Part shown: one piece after another, positions 9,851-18,693 of the stretch
Layout: each line of letters starts with the position of its first letter
How positions within the stretch are numbered: position 1 is the first letter of the stretch
Origin: Saksenaea vasiformis B4078
Lineage: Eukaryota; Mucoromycota; Mucoromycetes; Mucorales; Saksenaeaceae
Direction: 5' to 3'
Length of the DNA stretch: 29,171 nt
NCBI GenBank assembly: GCA_000697055.1
Contig: JNDT01001678.1
Location: 1 to 29,171, forward strand
Position numbers and translations under genes: made by a program
Notes under the pieces: generated by a model
Told to the model about the DNA's origin: nothing
Database searches by the model: none
Seen by the model: the letters and a program-made list of their open reading frames with translations, nothing else

Positions 9851-11617
9851 CTAAGAAAAGTGCCCTGCAACTTCTTCGAATATGGTGACCTTTCCCAATT
9901 TATCATCACTGCCTGCAGGTCGATAATAATTGGCTCGCGGTTGAAGATTCCGATTAAACATCATAACACCTTCATACATGTGGTTGGACATCTTGATACT
10001 TCGCCTTGCCGTCTTCCCCGGGTTTTCTTCATCATTTCGCAGTATCCAGTCTGGTTGTGAAGCCTTCGCCAGAGAGCTTTTTATAGTTTCAACCATTTCT
10101 GTGCAAATTTCATCATTCCATTGGGTTTCCGCCATAGACTGAACAACTTCCAATATTTGATTTAGTGCAGCACTCGTCTTATCTAAGAGACTCTGATCAT
10201 CGTATTGTAGGCATACTAGAAGCATTTCAGCGCATCTTCGCAGATCTCCTGGCCAGCTATTACATGCATGCAGCGAGAGAACTGCCCTTCGTGCTTGTAC
10301 GCAATCGTTACAGCAATCAATGAGAAGTTCTACAGCTTGCCGTCTCCACGAAGTTAATGGATGTCCCACAAATTGATGTAACAGGAGACTGAGATTTGTG
10401 CATCGTTCCGTATACATTACGTAGCTTGCTTCAGCTAGAATATTATCAGGAAAACTGTTTCCGAGTTTGAGATAATCAGGCAGTTCCTGCGTCCATTGAT
10501 CGATATGTTGGATTGTAGCAGCGTAGAATTGTGACATTTCGCTTTCGTTTGACGGATCTATTTTTTCAAATTTCTTCAACAACAACAGTCGGATCAACCA
10601 TAATTTGAGAATATTATTCCACACAACTGAAGCAGTTGCCTCATCCGGTTCGTCTAAGGAGCAAGGCGATGGTCGGACGCAGCCTAGCAGTGTTTCAATG
10701 TCGGGCTGCACAAGTATCTGGCAGGATATAGACTCTGATTCGTACAGAAATAGATCAATCTGAAACAAGAACCACCAAAGGCGATTGTGGATCTCCGTGG
10801 ATGGATCATTGCTGGTTGAAGGTGCAATCCCGAGTGCATTCGCCATACGCACAGCCATCGTATGATATATTATCTTCTCCCGGATGGTCAATGAGCTGGT
10901 CATATTACAGAGACAAAAGGCGTATATATGATAGATGCCCGGTTCATCGAAGCAGTTGGCTAACGCATCTTTTGCCAGTTGTGCTAATTTAGCTTGCACA
11001 TAGCTCACAACACGGGAATCGTACTGAACATTCTGGAGTACACCGGGCAGATGGTGAATAAAAACATGTCGCACATAAAATAAACCAATTGACAAGGCCA
11101 ATGGATCTTCGACTGGATTAACCAAGGAGCTGTACCATTGTCGCAGTGCTTGTCGTGGCAAAACGGGATAGCATTGGTTTAGACATTGCATAACATAGCG
11201 TATACAGTCATTGAGCAGGATTGGCAGCATGACAGAAAAGGGCGACCATTCAATTGGCTTCCACAATGCTGCTTTTTGATAGAGCTCGGCATGAAAGTTT
11301 ATGTGAGGTAATGTCACCACGTAACGTCTCGATTGTGATTCGCAACGTTCAGTTATATGTCTCGGAATTGGCATTCTGAGGGCGTAGATGAAATCGGTAA
11401 GATGGCGTACAGTGCGAACAGTAATTCGATACTCGTTTTCGCTCGTTCGTTCAATACTCCAATCGTCATTTGAATTAAGCTCTAGAATGTGAGAAGGGGT
11501 GACCTCTTTCGACCACTGCTTTGGAATGACTGCAGCAGCCTTCTTTGTTTTAGGTCGTCTCGGGTTCTTCCCTTGTATGCAAACGCCATTATGTGGTCCA
11601 AGGACGAGTTCAGCCAT
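9851..11617 (-). CDS. Fungal transcription-factor homology domain protein without an evident zinc cluster
   Basis: This is an intronless frame of 588 aa with ATG at 11617 and TAG at 9851. The middle, residues about 130-420, resembles the fungal-specific transcription factor middle-homology region (Fungal_trans type). It has a helical, Leu/Trp-rich pattern, with a CYPVLPRQALRQWY-like start and the signature ANALGI...HNRLWWFLFQIDLF, equivalent to the 'xxLGL...RRRLWW...D' core. Proteins with this region usually carry an N-terminal Zn(II)2Cys6 cluster. Here the N-terminus (residues 1-40) is short and basic (PRRPKTKK) with only one cysteine, and no cluster-coding frame was found directly upstream. 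The product could be a co-regulator without DNA binding, or the true first exon may have been missed. The C-terminal ~100 residues are polar. It is probably nuclear; targets are unknown. Confidence 0.85.
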   Translation of the reverse strand: MAELVLGPHNGVCIQGKNPRRPKTKKAAAVIPKQWSKEVTPSHILELNSNDDWSIERTSENEYRITVRTVRHLTDFIYALRMPIPRHITERCESQSRRYVVTLPHINFHAELYQKAALWKPIEWSPFSVMLPILLNDCIRYVMQCLNQCYPVLPRQALRQWYSSLVNPVEDPLALSIGLFYVRHVFIHHLPGVLQNVQYDSRVVSYVQAKLAQLAKDALANCFDEPGIYHIYAFCLCNMTSSLTIREKIIYHTMAVRMANALGIAPSTSNDPSTEIHNRLWWFLFQIDLFLYESESISCQILVQPDIETLLGCVRPSPCSLDEPDEATASVVWNNILKLWLIRLLLLKKFEKIDPSNESEMSQFYAATIQHIDQWTQELPDYLKLGNSFPDNILAEASYVMYTERCTNLSLLLHQFVGHPLTSWRRQAVELLIDCCNDCVQARRAVLSLHACNSWPGDLRRCAEMLLVCLQYDDQSLLDKTSAALNQILEVVQSMAETQWNDEICTEMVETIKSSLAKASQPDWILRNDEENPGKTARRSIKMSNHMYEGVMMFNRNLQPRANYYRPAGSDDKLGKVTIFEEVAGHFS

Positions 11618-11786
11618 AAAAGAAAGAGATGGTTGTTATGTATTCGATCGGACTTTTATCGCTACTTCGCTTGACACCAGACATCTCCGAGGATCCAAGA
11701 AAGTGAAGCATCGATTTACGTTAATCCCGTCTACAGTACCTATCGTTTTACAACCAACAAGGAATACTACGCGAAAGCTTCTTTGA

Positions 11787-13027
11787 ATGGCAAATGTAGC
11801 AATGCGTTGTGCAAATGTGCCTGCTCTAGGCAACGGGCAAGTATTTACGCCTAGTTGGAACAATACAAAGAAAATTCTCATAGCCCCTGTGGATCACGGT
11901 GATGTGCCGTCAAGCATTGCAAAAAGGTTAGATTGAAAAGTTTTCGGATGGGTTGAAGGAAGCCAGAGGAAAACAAAACCACTGGTGTACTGGAAAAGCT
12001 TGGTTTCTTTTATTTGTCACGTTCACAGCATCCTCTCTAATCCGACGAGTGCTCTCGGTTTCTTGACTCATCAAATTCAGGGGGATAATACAATCCTAAG
12101 AACTTTTTTTATTCTCCAGTAACAGGGCAATAACAGCCTAGGCATCGTCAAATGAATGATATCTTTGATACTGCCATCGTCATAAGTCACGCGAAGGATG
12201 AATGGCATAGTTGCGGAGGAGTTGTTTTGTGTGAGAACCGAGGTAAGTTAGAAATAGTTCATCGGTTTTCTTCTAATTCTTCATTTGTAGAACCGGATAA
12301 AAAAAATCAGCGCATTGTAATACGGTAATACACTCCGGAAAATAAATTCGCGAGAGCATAATTCACGTTGTACAAAAAGTACATTCGGCTCGGTGGAAAA
12401 GGATCTCACGCAACGCGAAAAGTAAATACGTCTTCGCTGACAAATCAATGCCCAAGAATGTTTCGTAGTACAAGTCTCGGCATCACTGGATACACCGGCA
12501 ATGGTAACAATTCTTAATACACGAGCAAAAACAACAACCATTTTAGACGCGATTTCTGCCGGAGATCTGATAAAATGGAGCCTCAGACTTCCTCAGTCTC
12601 CACTCAATAAAAAGACAAAGCAGGAAGGTTGGCACTGGGTATATGAGCAAAGGAACAGTTACGGGACACTATGTCAGCTTTCTTAAAGCCACAATGAGTG
12701 AAATGGACCGGTATCCGCGCATGAAAAGTCGCTACGTTATGATGGATAACACTCCTATCCATACATGGGATGAAATAGCTAAATATGTAGAAGCTCGCGG
12801 CTATGACTGTTTTTATTTAACTCCATATTCTCCTGGGCTCTATTCAATTGAGCAATTCTTGTCAGTGGTCAAATGTAAAGTGAAACGCAACAACGTCCTC
12901 GAGGAGGAAACGTTGATGACGAAGATCAGTAAAGCTTCTGATAGCTTGAGGATAAGTGATTTTGAAGGGATTGTTAAGCATTCCCACACATGCTTTGGAC
13001 AAGTGTCGTAATAGACAGGCCCTTTGA
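11787..13027 (+). mobile_element. Degenerate Tc1/mariner-type (DD34E) transposase relic
   Basis: Fragments of one transposase lie in order but in different frames. At 11787-11936 there is a helix-turn-helix-like start (HGDVPSSIAKRL) cut by TGA. At about 12360-12470 comes a stretch with the first catalytic-Asp context (KYVFADKS). At about 12486-12620 follows TRAKTTTILDAISA. At 12640-13011 is the DDE_3-type core: KGTVTGHY, the second Asp in YVMMDNTPIH, then YLTPYSP and the Glu in SIEQF. Asp to Glu are separated by 34 residues, the DD34E spacing. Frames change near 12620 and again near 12995, after which CRNRQAL-like codons end at 13027. No terminal inverted repeats were found by eye. The copy is clearly inactive. 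Confidence 0.75.
12152..12328 (+). CDS. Candidate spliced 42-aa open frame inside the transposon relic
   Basis: An ATG at 12152 opens 30 codons, ending at an almost ideal intron: donor GTAAGT at 12243, branch-like TTCTAAT, acceptor TTTGTAG ending at 12290, 48 nt long. That matches the size of confirmed introns in this window. Exon 2 (12291-12328) continues in phase 1 to TAA. The product has two close cysteines and reads VISHAKDEWHSCGGVV in its middle; no family is recognised. It lies between the HTH-like and catalytic parts of the mariner relic, so the intron may be a relic of the transposon's own gene or a chance match. Confidence 0.2.
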   Translation: MNDIFDTAIVISHAKDEWHSCGGVVLCENRGKLEIVHRFSSNSSFVEPDKKNQRIVIR

Positions 13028-13173
13028 AGAACGGAAACAGGGGTGCTGCTGACAGTGGTATCACACACGACTGGGTGGTGATTATTTTGCGAAGCGGTAG
13101 TAGTGACGCTAGTGTTATCATGCGCAACTGATTGGTGATTATCTTGCAAAGCACTGGTATTGCTCGTACTATC
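13024..13173. repeat. 57-bp imperfect tandem repeat, about 2.6 copies
   Basis: Equivalent ATC anchors fall at 13060, 13117 and 13171 (periods 57 and 54). The units share a G-T-G-G-T-G-A-T-T-A-T-core followed by TTGC-AAGC-GGTA-like segments. A partial copy precedes 13060. On the minus strand one frame translates the units as Asn/Thr/Ser/His-rich ~19-residue repeats (such as ALQDNHQSVAHD and ASQNNHHPVVCD). That frame overlaps the transposase antisense and has no recognisable family. The repeat abuts the 3' end of the relic. Confidence 0.55.
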
Positions 13174-13321
13174 CTGTATATATAATTCAGAGGATGTCTG
13201 CAAAACGATCGACAATCTGTGCTTTTTTGATCACCTTCTGACATTACATTAAAGAAGGGTAAGTTAGCTTGTCAGCCATCCACATAAGTTGCTGCTCTAC
13301 CTTGATGGGTTGAGGCTTTGA

Positions 13322-13663
13322 CTGACACTCCATTCAGACGTTTGCACAAAGCTAGTTGTAAGGTGCAAAGCAGCTACAACCCGATATTCAGACTCAGACG
13401 ACGACATAAAGCATAAACATGCTCACACCGTAGTATTTTGCGATGACCAAAGCATAACCTCAGAAACAACAATACTCAATAATACCGATGGACTACATAT
13501 AACTCGTACAGTTGGACATGACCCTTTTCCCGGCAAAACAAACACATTTCCACATATCACAACAGAAACGTTGACAATCTCTCGCTGCCATCTCACCCCT
13601 GAAAACCCGAAATCAAACTCCTACTCCGAAACGATCACTGATACTTTTCACCATCGGACTTAG
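13322..13663 (+). other. Open frame of 113 codons without a start codon
   Basis: The frame is open from just after a TGA (13319-13321) to TAG at 13661. It has no ATG, so it would need an upstream exon. Its composition is protein-like (Thr, Asp, His, Ser-rich; e.g. YSDSDDDIKHKHAHTVVF and GHDPFPGKTNTFPH), but no family is recognised. It may be an exon or gene relic, or a chance open frame in a decayed region. Confidence 0.2.
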
Positions 13664-14064
13664 TAAATATCCATCACAACGATGATTATTTGTAGAGCAA
13701 CCATATCATAGAATTAGTATAAATAGCCTTCAGAGAAATCGCAATAGAGTCAGTCTTCATCACGAGAATACTTTGGCAAGTAGCTTTATCTTTGATTTTC
13801 CACGGCCTTTGTCCTTACCTTTTTTCCCACGCTTTACTTTTTGTCTCTGATATCTCCGTTGATACTTCTATCATCGTCACTTTTGAATTCTTTGGTACCA
13901 ACTATAAAAGTATCTGCTGCTCGCTTGCTACTGACGGATTATATCTCTTTTCTTCTTTTCTTTTCTTTTTTCTTTTTTCTCTTACACACGACCACGGCTA
14001 CACTGTATCGAAGCGAAGGTAAAAAGTACTTCCCGTGATGGACATCTACATGCACATCGGCTAA

Positions 14065-15300
14065 ATGTATCTTTCTTTCTCATATCTACACAGTTACACG
14101 ATCTGTATGTTCTTTCCATATTTCATCTTGATACGTATACTTTTGCAATGCAGGCTTTTATTATGCGTTCTCTTGCGATATAGGCTTTATCTTGTATCAT
14201 TTTGCAACAGTTTACCACACAAATACCCTTGTTGTATTTTACAGAATCTTTTGCGTGCAAAGACGTTTTGCAGGCACCCAGATTCCAAATTTTTTGTCAT
14301 TCTCCCAACTGTCATCTCCTTTATTGTTGTCACTATTCTCTACTCTGTTGTTATCCCGATCATCGTAAAAATTCTGCACACAACAGCATTTTATCGGCAA
14401 CAAAACCCCGCTTGCCATCCTTTTTAGTTGTTACTACTCTTAGCTATTGTTGCAGAGATGTCGGGGCAGAATAGAATGTCGGTTGTATCATGGCCGACGC
14501 GTGTCGGAACGCATTTCTTGACATGGAGTGCCAGTTTTAATGCTGTTTTCTTGGAGCGCATCTTCTCACAGCGCTTCTCATATCGACGTCTCTTCTTCAA
14601 TCATTTCCAATAAATCTTTACCTTTCTTGTCAATAGCTGCTTCTTCGTTTCTCGCCATAGTGTCTTTGCCTCTTTCTTCTTAATGTCGTCCTTTTTTTTT
14701 CTACGTCTTATGATGTAGAGAGCGAGGTTGTAATAAGCGGCGAATACAGATCACGGTGTATTGTCGAATCATCGTGTTGGCTTTTACGTTTGACTACTTC
14801 TTCATAATTGTCATCATCATATTTCCTTTCCAAAGAATACCAATTGCTGAAAGGGATATGCAGTCGGATATGCATGAAGAACCAAGCACTTTTGTCTTGT
14901 CTTCGCTACAGCAAGTACTTGTCCCTTCATTCACGTCTGGCTGCACATTCCGGCAGTGTACCTAGCCTCCAGGTATCTGCGTAGTTGCAGGATCTGGAGG
15001 TTCTTTCCATGTTTTCTCCGTCTACTTATCCTTTCTTTAATGTGCCCTGTACGATGTATCGATTTGCAACGTCGTCTATTGCGACATATTATTTTCTCTG
15101 TAACGACTTGCAACGGATTACATTATTGTATGCTTGTTCACAAGTTCTTCTATGTGATATCTTGCATTTTCTGCTTGGAAGATGTCCAATTATCTTTTTA
15201 TAGTTTACGGTACGATCCCCAAATCACTTGCTGGATCCATTTTGACATGTCGTTTTGCTACAATTGCTCTTGCTTCATATAGTTCTCTCTGCCATCTCTC
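14065..15300. repeat. Diverged direct repeats with a ~28-bp internal period
   Basis: Positions 14065-14123 and 14956-15014 align at about 70% identity by eye, sharing the block GTTCTTTCCAT. Both are followed by several TTGC-A/G-A-C/Y motifs spaced about 28 bp: near 14144-14220, near 15063-15115, and again near 15250-15290 with more divergence. Around the repeats the plus strand is pyrimidine-rich. Short frames exist on both strands but are interrupted. This is best described as an old degenerate repeat field, possibly a decayed repetitive gene on the minus strand. Confidence 0.4.
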
Positions 15301-15510
15301 GCCACAATCGGATATTGAGACAAAAAAAATTAATAAAGCAATACAGAATCTACCACAGCCGCATGCGGCTGCAACGGAACAAGTGAAGCGACGTGGAGAA
15401 GGGGCTAGTGCATTGAAATACTGGATCCTGAATGAGCGTTGGCATCGAATAAGTATTACGTTGCGTTCAAGTCGAAATGAATCCTGCGCTGAAAAGTGAT
15501 GCATAAACAT

Positions 15511-16217
15511 TTTTTAATCTTTCGCTCCGTTCATCTTACATCCCCATGAAGGATATCCATCCTTTATCGCATATACAGAATCATTCATATCTTTTTATTT
15601 ATCATTTAGCCTAGGTGATGTCCCGAACCATCCTGGCTGTGGTGCATATAACCACCAGCTAAGCAAGTATTGTTGCACGATGTCTACTCCAACTTTCGCA
15701 GCATAACTTTGCTGAACATTTGCGTCGCTTCAGTTCCTCTGCACGTCCTCTCTCTCTACCACTGACCGCCGTAGCCAGGGTTCTCTCACGCCGGCCCCAC
15801 CGGATTCAGATGCGGACATAGTCCAGATCTGTAAGGCCTGCTTACCTTCGGGGTAGGTAAGATGGCATCGGAGTATCCATAAATTTTGTGTCTATTCGGG
15901 GACCAAACCGATGTAAGCAAAACACTATTTTGTCGCCAATTCATGAACTAATGACTGTATATTTAACTTTCTTCAGCGGAAACTTGGCCTTTCGTGAATA
16001 CATAATGTAAAATCGCAGACTTTGTGATTTGGGGCACTAGCGGAAAATACGCAGTCCGCCTTGCGGCGTTGAACAAAAAAGCACAAATGCTGTGTTACAT
16101 GATATCCTAGACGAATTGGCGATATTCTGCTATCATTATTACATACAAATTTTGCATAGTTACTTCCAAAGTTGCAAGCAAGAAGCAAAAAATTTATGGA
16201 TACGTTTGGCTGCGTAC
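15511..16217. other. Spacer with a GC-richer patch
   Basis: Most of the stretch is non-coding. Positions about 15660-15870 are clearly richer in G and C than the surroundings. One plus-strand frame there is open without ATG from just after a TAA to TAG near 15811 and contains an Arg/Ser-rich stretch (LRRFSSSARPLSLPL) resembling a mitochondrial presequence. A 6-bp hairpin CTTACC/GGTAAG sits at 15841-15861. No complete gene could be built. Confidence 0.35.
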
Positions 16218-16223
16218 TTTATT
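16218..16223 (-). promoter_or_regulatory. AATAAA polyadenylation signal of the RRM-R3H gene
   Basis: TTTATT on the plus strand reads AATAAA on the minus strand, 25 nt after the stop codon of the upstream gene. This is a standard position for a poly(A) signal. Confidence 0.5.
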
Positions 16224-16247
16224 GTCAAAATGCGGACATGAACGGTA

Positions 16248-17580
16248 TTAAGCCCCAACGTGAGTCAGATGCTGACGGGCCAATGTATCTGCAAGCTGGT
16301 CAGGTTGCGAGATTCTTCTCGATGCGAAATTATTTCCAGGATCGGGGCCTCGAGGTTGCCGAATAGGATGTACTACATTGTTCACAGCTGACGTATCTCC
16401 AGTTACAGTCGAGTTACTCCTGCAGAAAACAAGTGTATTAAGCAACTGTACGTTGGCCGGCAACCAGACTTACATCATTGACTTTTTGTAATAACCGCCG
16501 GTATCACGTTTGGATTTCGCTTCGGTCGGCGAGTTGAGACGGTCGCGACTTGTACTTTGACGTAGACTACCGCGTGATGATTTTTGCGTAAGCTAGTAAC
16601 ATTGGATAGGTAAGTAAAAAAAAAAAAAAATAGACCTTAAAATGCAGATAACTTACGCGCAAATGCGGTGGCGTATTAGTCGTCTTCTTAGCAATATATA
16701 GTTGACGATCCGGTCCAAAACCTTCTGAATAATGAGCTAGACCCAATCTCTCAGCAATCATATGTGCGTCGCGCCGTTCTTTGGTCGTTAGGGTTTTTGG
16801 GAGAGCAATCTCCTGTCGGCTGGCGTCGGAGCGGAAAAGCAAAAAATGATCATAAAGTTGCAAAACAGCAGGGTCATTCAAGTCAAGTGTATCTACAAAA
16901 CGTAAAGGCCTGTTAGAGTTGATGATGGTGCGGTACCTGTATAATTCCTACCCTCTTCAGGCGCATTTTGGCGCAGGCTGTGGCCTGACGATTTGCGCTC
17001 GAGCGGAGATGCTTCATCCCTCCCCCGTTTCCTCTCTTCCTTTTCCTTTTCCAATGCAGCAGGTAATACACGCTTGTACTCTACACGTAATTTTCGGCCA
17101 CCAACATCGAGTCCATTTAACGCTTTGACGACGATATCTGTTTCTTGGGGAGTGCGATAATTAGCAAACGCTAGTCCGCGGAAAACACCATTGTCAAGGT
17201 GGTAGTTAAAGGCATAAGGTGCAGGTATGTCCAAAGTGCTCTGTATGCATTGTTAAGAAGTCCCGAAAGAAAAAAAAAGTGGACCACACGGTCTCATACC
17301 AACATGCCAAGGAGAGCATCTTTCTTCACAGAGAATGGAATATTCTTGATGACGATGGCGGTGGGTATCACTGGATCGGCTTCATTAACATTACTGATGG
17401 GCGAGATCTGCGGCGAGGCAGGAGTTCCAGGTGGGGAAGGCGGACGAGAAGACGGGCCGTTACCCTCCTATGGAGTTTTTGTCAGAACCCAAGATTTGGA
17501 TGCCTGTGTTAAACCTTATTCCTTCGCATTCGTCGAAGAGAATTATGCTGAGATCGAGGGGAGAAAGCGTTTTCGGCCAT
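16248..17580 (-). CDS. RRM + R3H RNA-binding protein (Pin4/Cip1/Cip2 family)
   Basis: Members of this family bind single-stranded nucleic acid and act in post-transcriptional regulation, for example of stress or cell-cycle mRNAs. Six exons are inferred: 17515-17580, 17300-17467, 16937-17240, 16657-16892, 16474-16592 and 16248-16419, with introns of 47, 59, 44, 64 and 54 nt, giving 354 aa. The first donor is the weak GTTTAA, but its intron has a CTGAC branch site and the frame joins perfectly. The RRM is at residues about 64-145: RNP2 IVIKNI in exon 2, RNP1 RGLAFANY in exon 3, completed only by removing intron 2. A basic Lys/Glu/Arg linker follows. The R3H domain is at about 180-250, with the R-x3-H signature in RRDAH and the helix IAERLGLAHYS. 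The C-terminal ~90 residues are Ser/Arg/Gln-rich and disordered. Intron 4 contains a T15 run. The 5' UTR side is CT-rich. Confidence 0.9.
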
Positions 17581-17625
17581 GAAGAGGGAAAGGGGAGGTG
17601 ATGAAGGAGAAGGAAAGGGAAGGAC
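17581..17625 (-). promoter_or_regulatory. CT-rich tract immediately upstream of the RRM-R3H start codon
   Basis: On the minus strand the 45 nt before the ATG consist almost only of C and T. Such tracts are common around transcription starts of highly or constitutively expressed fungal genes. The role here is inferred from position and composition. Confidence 0.4.
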
Positions 17626-18693
17626 CGCCGCTGGTGCTCTGCTCACAACACAGAACAAAACACATTTCTGACTTTGAATCGGTCATCATCTTTCAATGAT
17701 TTTTGCATATCAAATTGCACCACCTAAAATTATTTTTGTTATTGGGAAAGAGCCTTAGTCATCGTATGAAAGATTAAGATACATATTTTAGTGCATAAAG
17801 CAAACTGCACTATACAATATCTGATCGGTCAAGAATAGAGTGGATAGAATGCAAGCACCTGCTATACCTACAGGCAGATAGAAGCTGGTAGGGAGGGTTC
17901 GGTAATGTGAATGATGATCATATGGCGGCTATAATTCACGTCGACCCTAAGTGAAATAAGATAATTAGCAATTTAGTAAGAAAGATTGCAATACTATGAA
18001 GACCGTAGCAACACCAGACGACACAGCAGAAATATCTAATATCAAACTTCCTCCTGCAAATTATTGTGGCTGATACAAGACGATGCATCGATTTCAGACA
18101 AAGAACAGATGAAATTTGGTTTTATTGACCCACGACACCAAGCGCTGCGTTGCTTCCAACATGTACGCTCTTATCTGATCTACAAGAAACAGTTAGAAAA
18201 CTTGCCATGGCAGCACGAAAAAAGGCAAAAGGGACGTGGATAGGGACAGCACTGGTAGATGGATATCGGGAAAAGAAAATTGAAAAAAGAAAACAAATAT
18301 AGTAGGTGGGAAGGAACAAACGAAAGAAAAAAAGGCATATGTAAATATAACGGGTTTACGATGTGTTGCATATCCAGTGGAAGGGAAAAGCTGGCGAGAT
18401 CATGTAGCAGAGAAAGAAAGAGAAGAAGAGCACGCGAATAGAGACAACAACAAAAAAAAGAAGAAGCTATAAGCGAAAATTAAGAAAAAGGAAGAAAGTA
18501 AATGAAAGGGTCAAAAAAGGGATAGCCTTGAATAAGGCCCGACAACTAAGTAGTTGAAAGGATAGTATTAAAGTTACATGTTTACATATTCTGTATAGAC
18601 AGGTATAGGTCGCAACTTTATTATATTACAGGCTTTCTGGTGGGCTACATAGGTTTATGATTCAATACGTATTTACTGCAGTGATTTTTTTCA
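17626..18693. other. Spacer with a purine-rich region
   Basis: This holds the upstream region of the RRM-R3H gene and the 3' flank of the HMG gene. Positions about 18387-18530 are strongly purine-rich (runs of AGAAAGA and AAGAAG). On the minus strand near 18170-18190 there is a CTAAC...TTGTAG acceptor-like signal followed by about 20 codons and an AATAAA, which might be the last exon of a small gene. No matching donor exon was found. Confidence 0.4.

Noticed and set aside
12281..13244. Minus-strand frames across the transposase relic
   Set aside because: They are antisense to DDE transposase codons; only the 57-bp repeat they cross is worth noting and it is reported separately.
13792..14427. 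Hydrophobic plus-strand frames that look like membrane proteins
   Set aside because: Their Leu/Phe/Ser content comes from the pyrimidine-rich DNA of the repeat region; frames are broken and overlapping.
15841..15861. CTTACC...GGTAAG hairpin, considered as a U1 snRNA 5' end or other structured RNA
   Set aside because: Only the six-base stem agrees; the following sequence lacks U1 stem-loops and no Pol II snRNA promoter or Sm site was seen.
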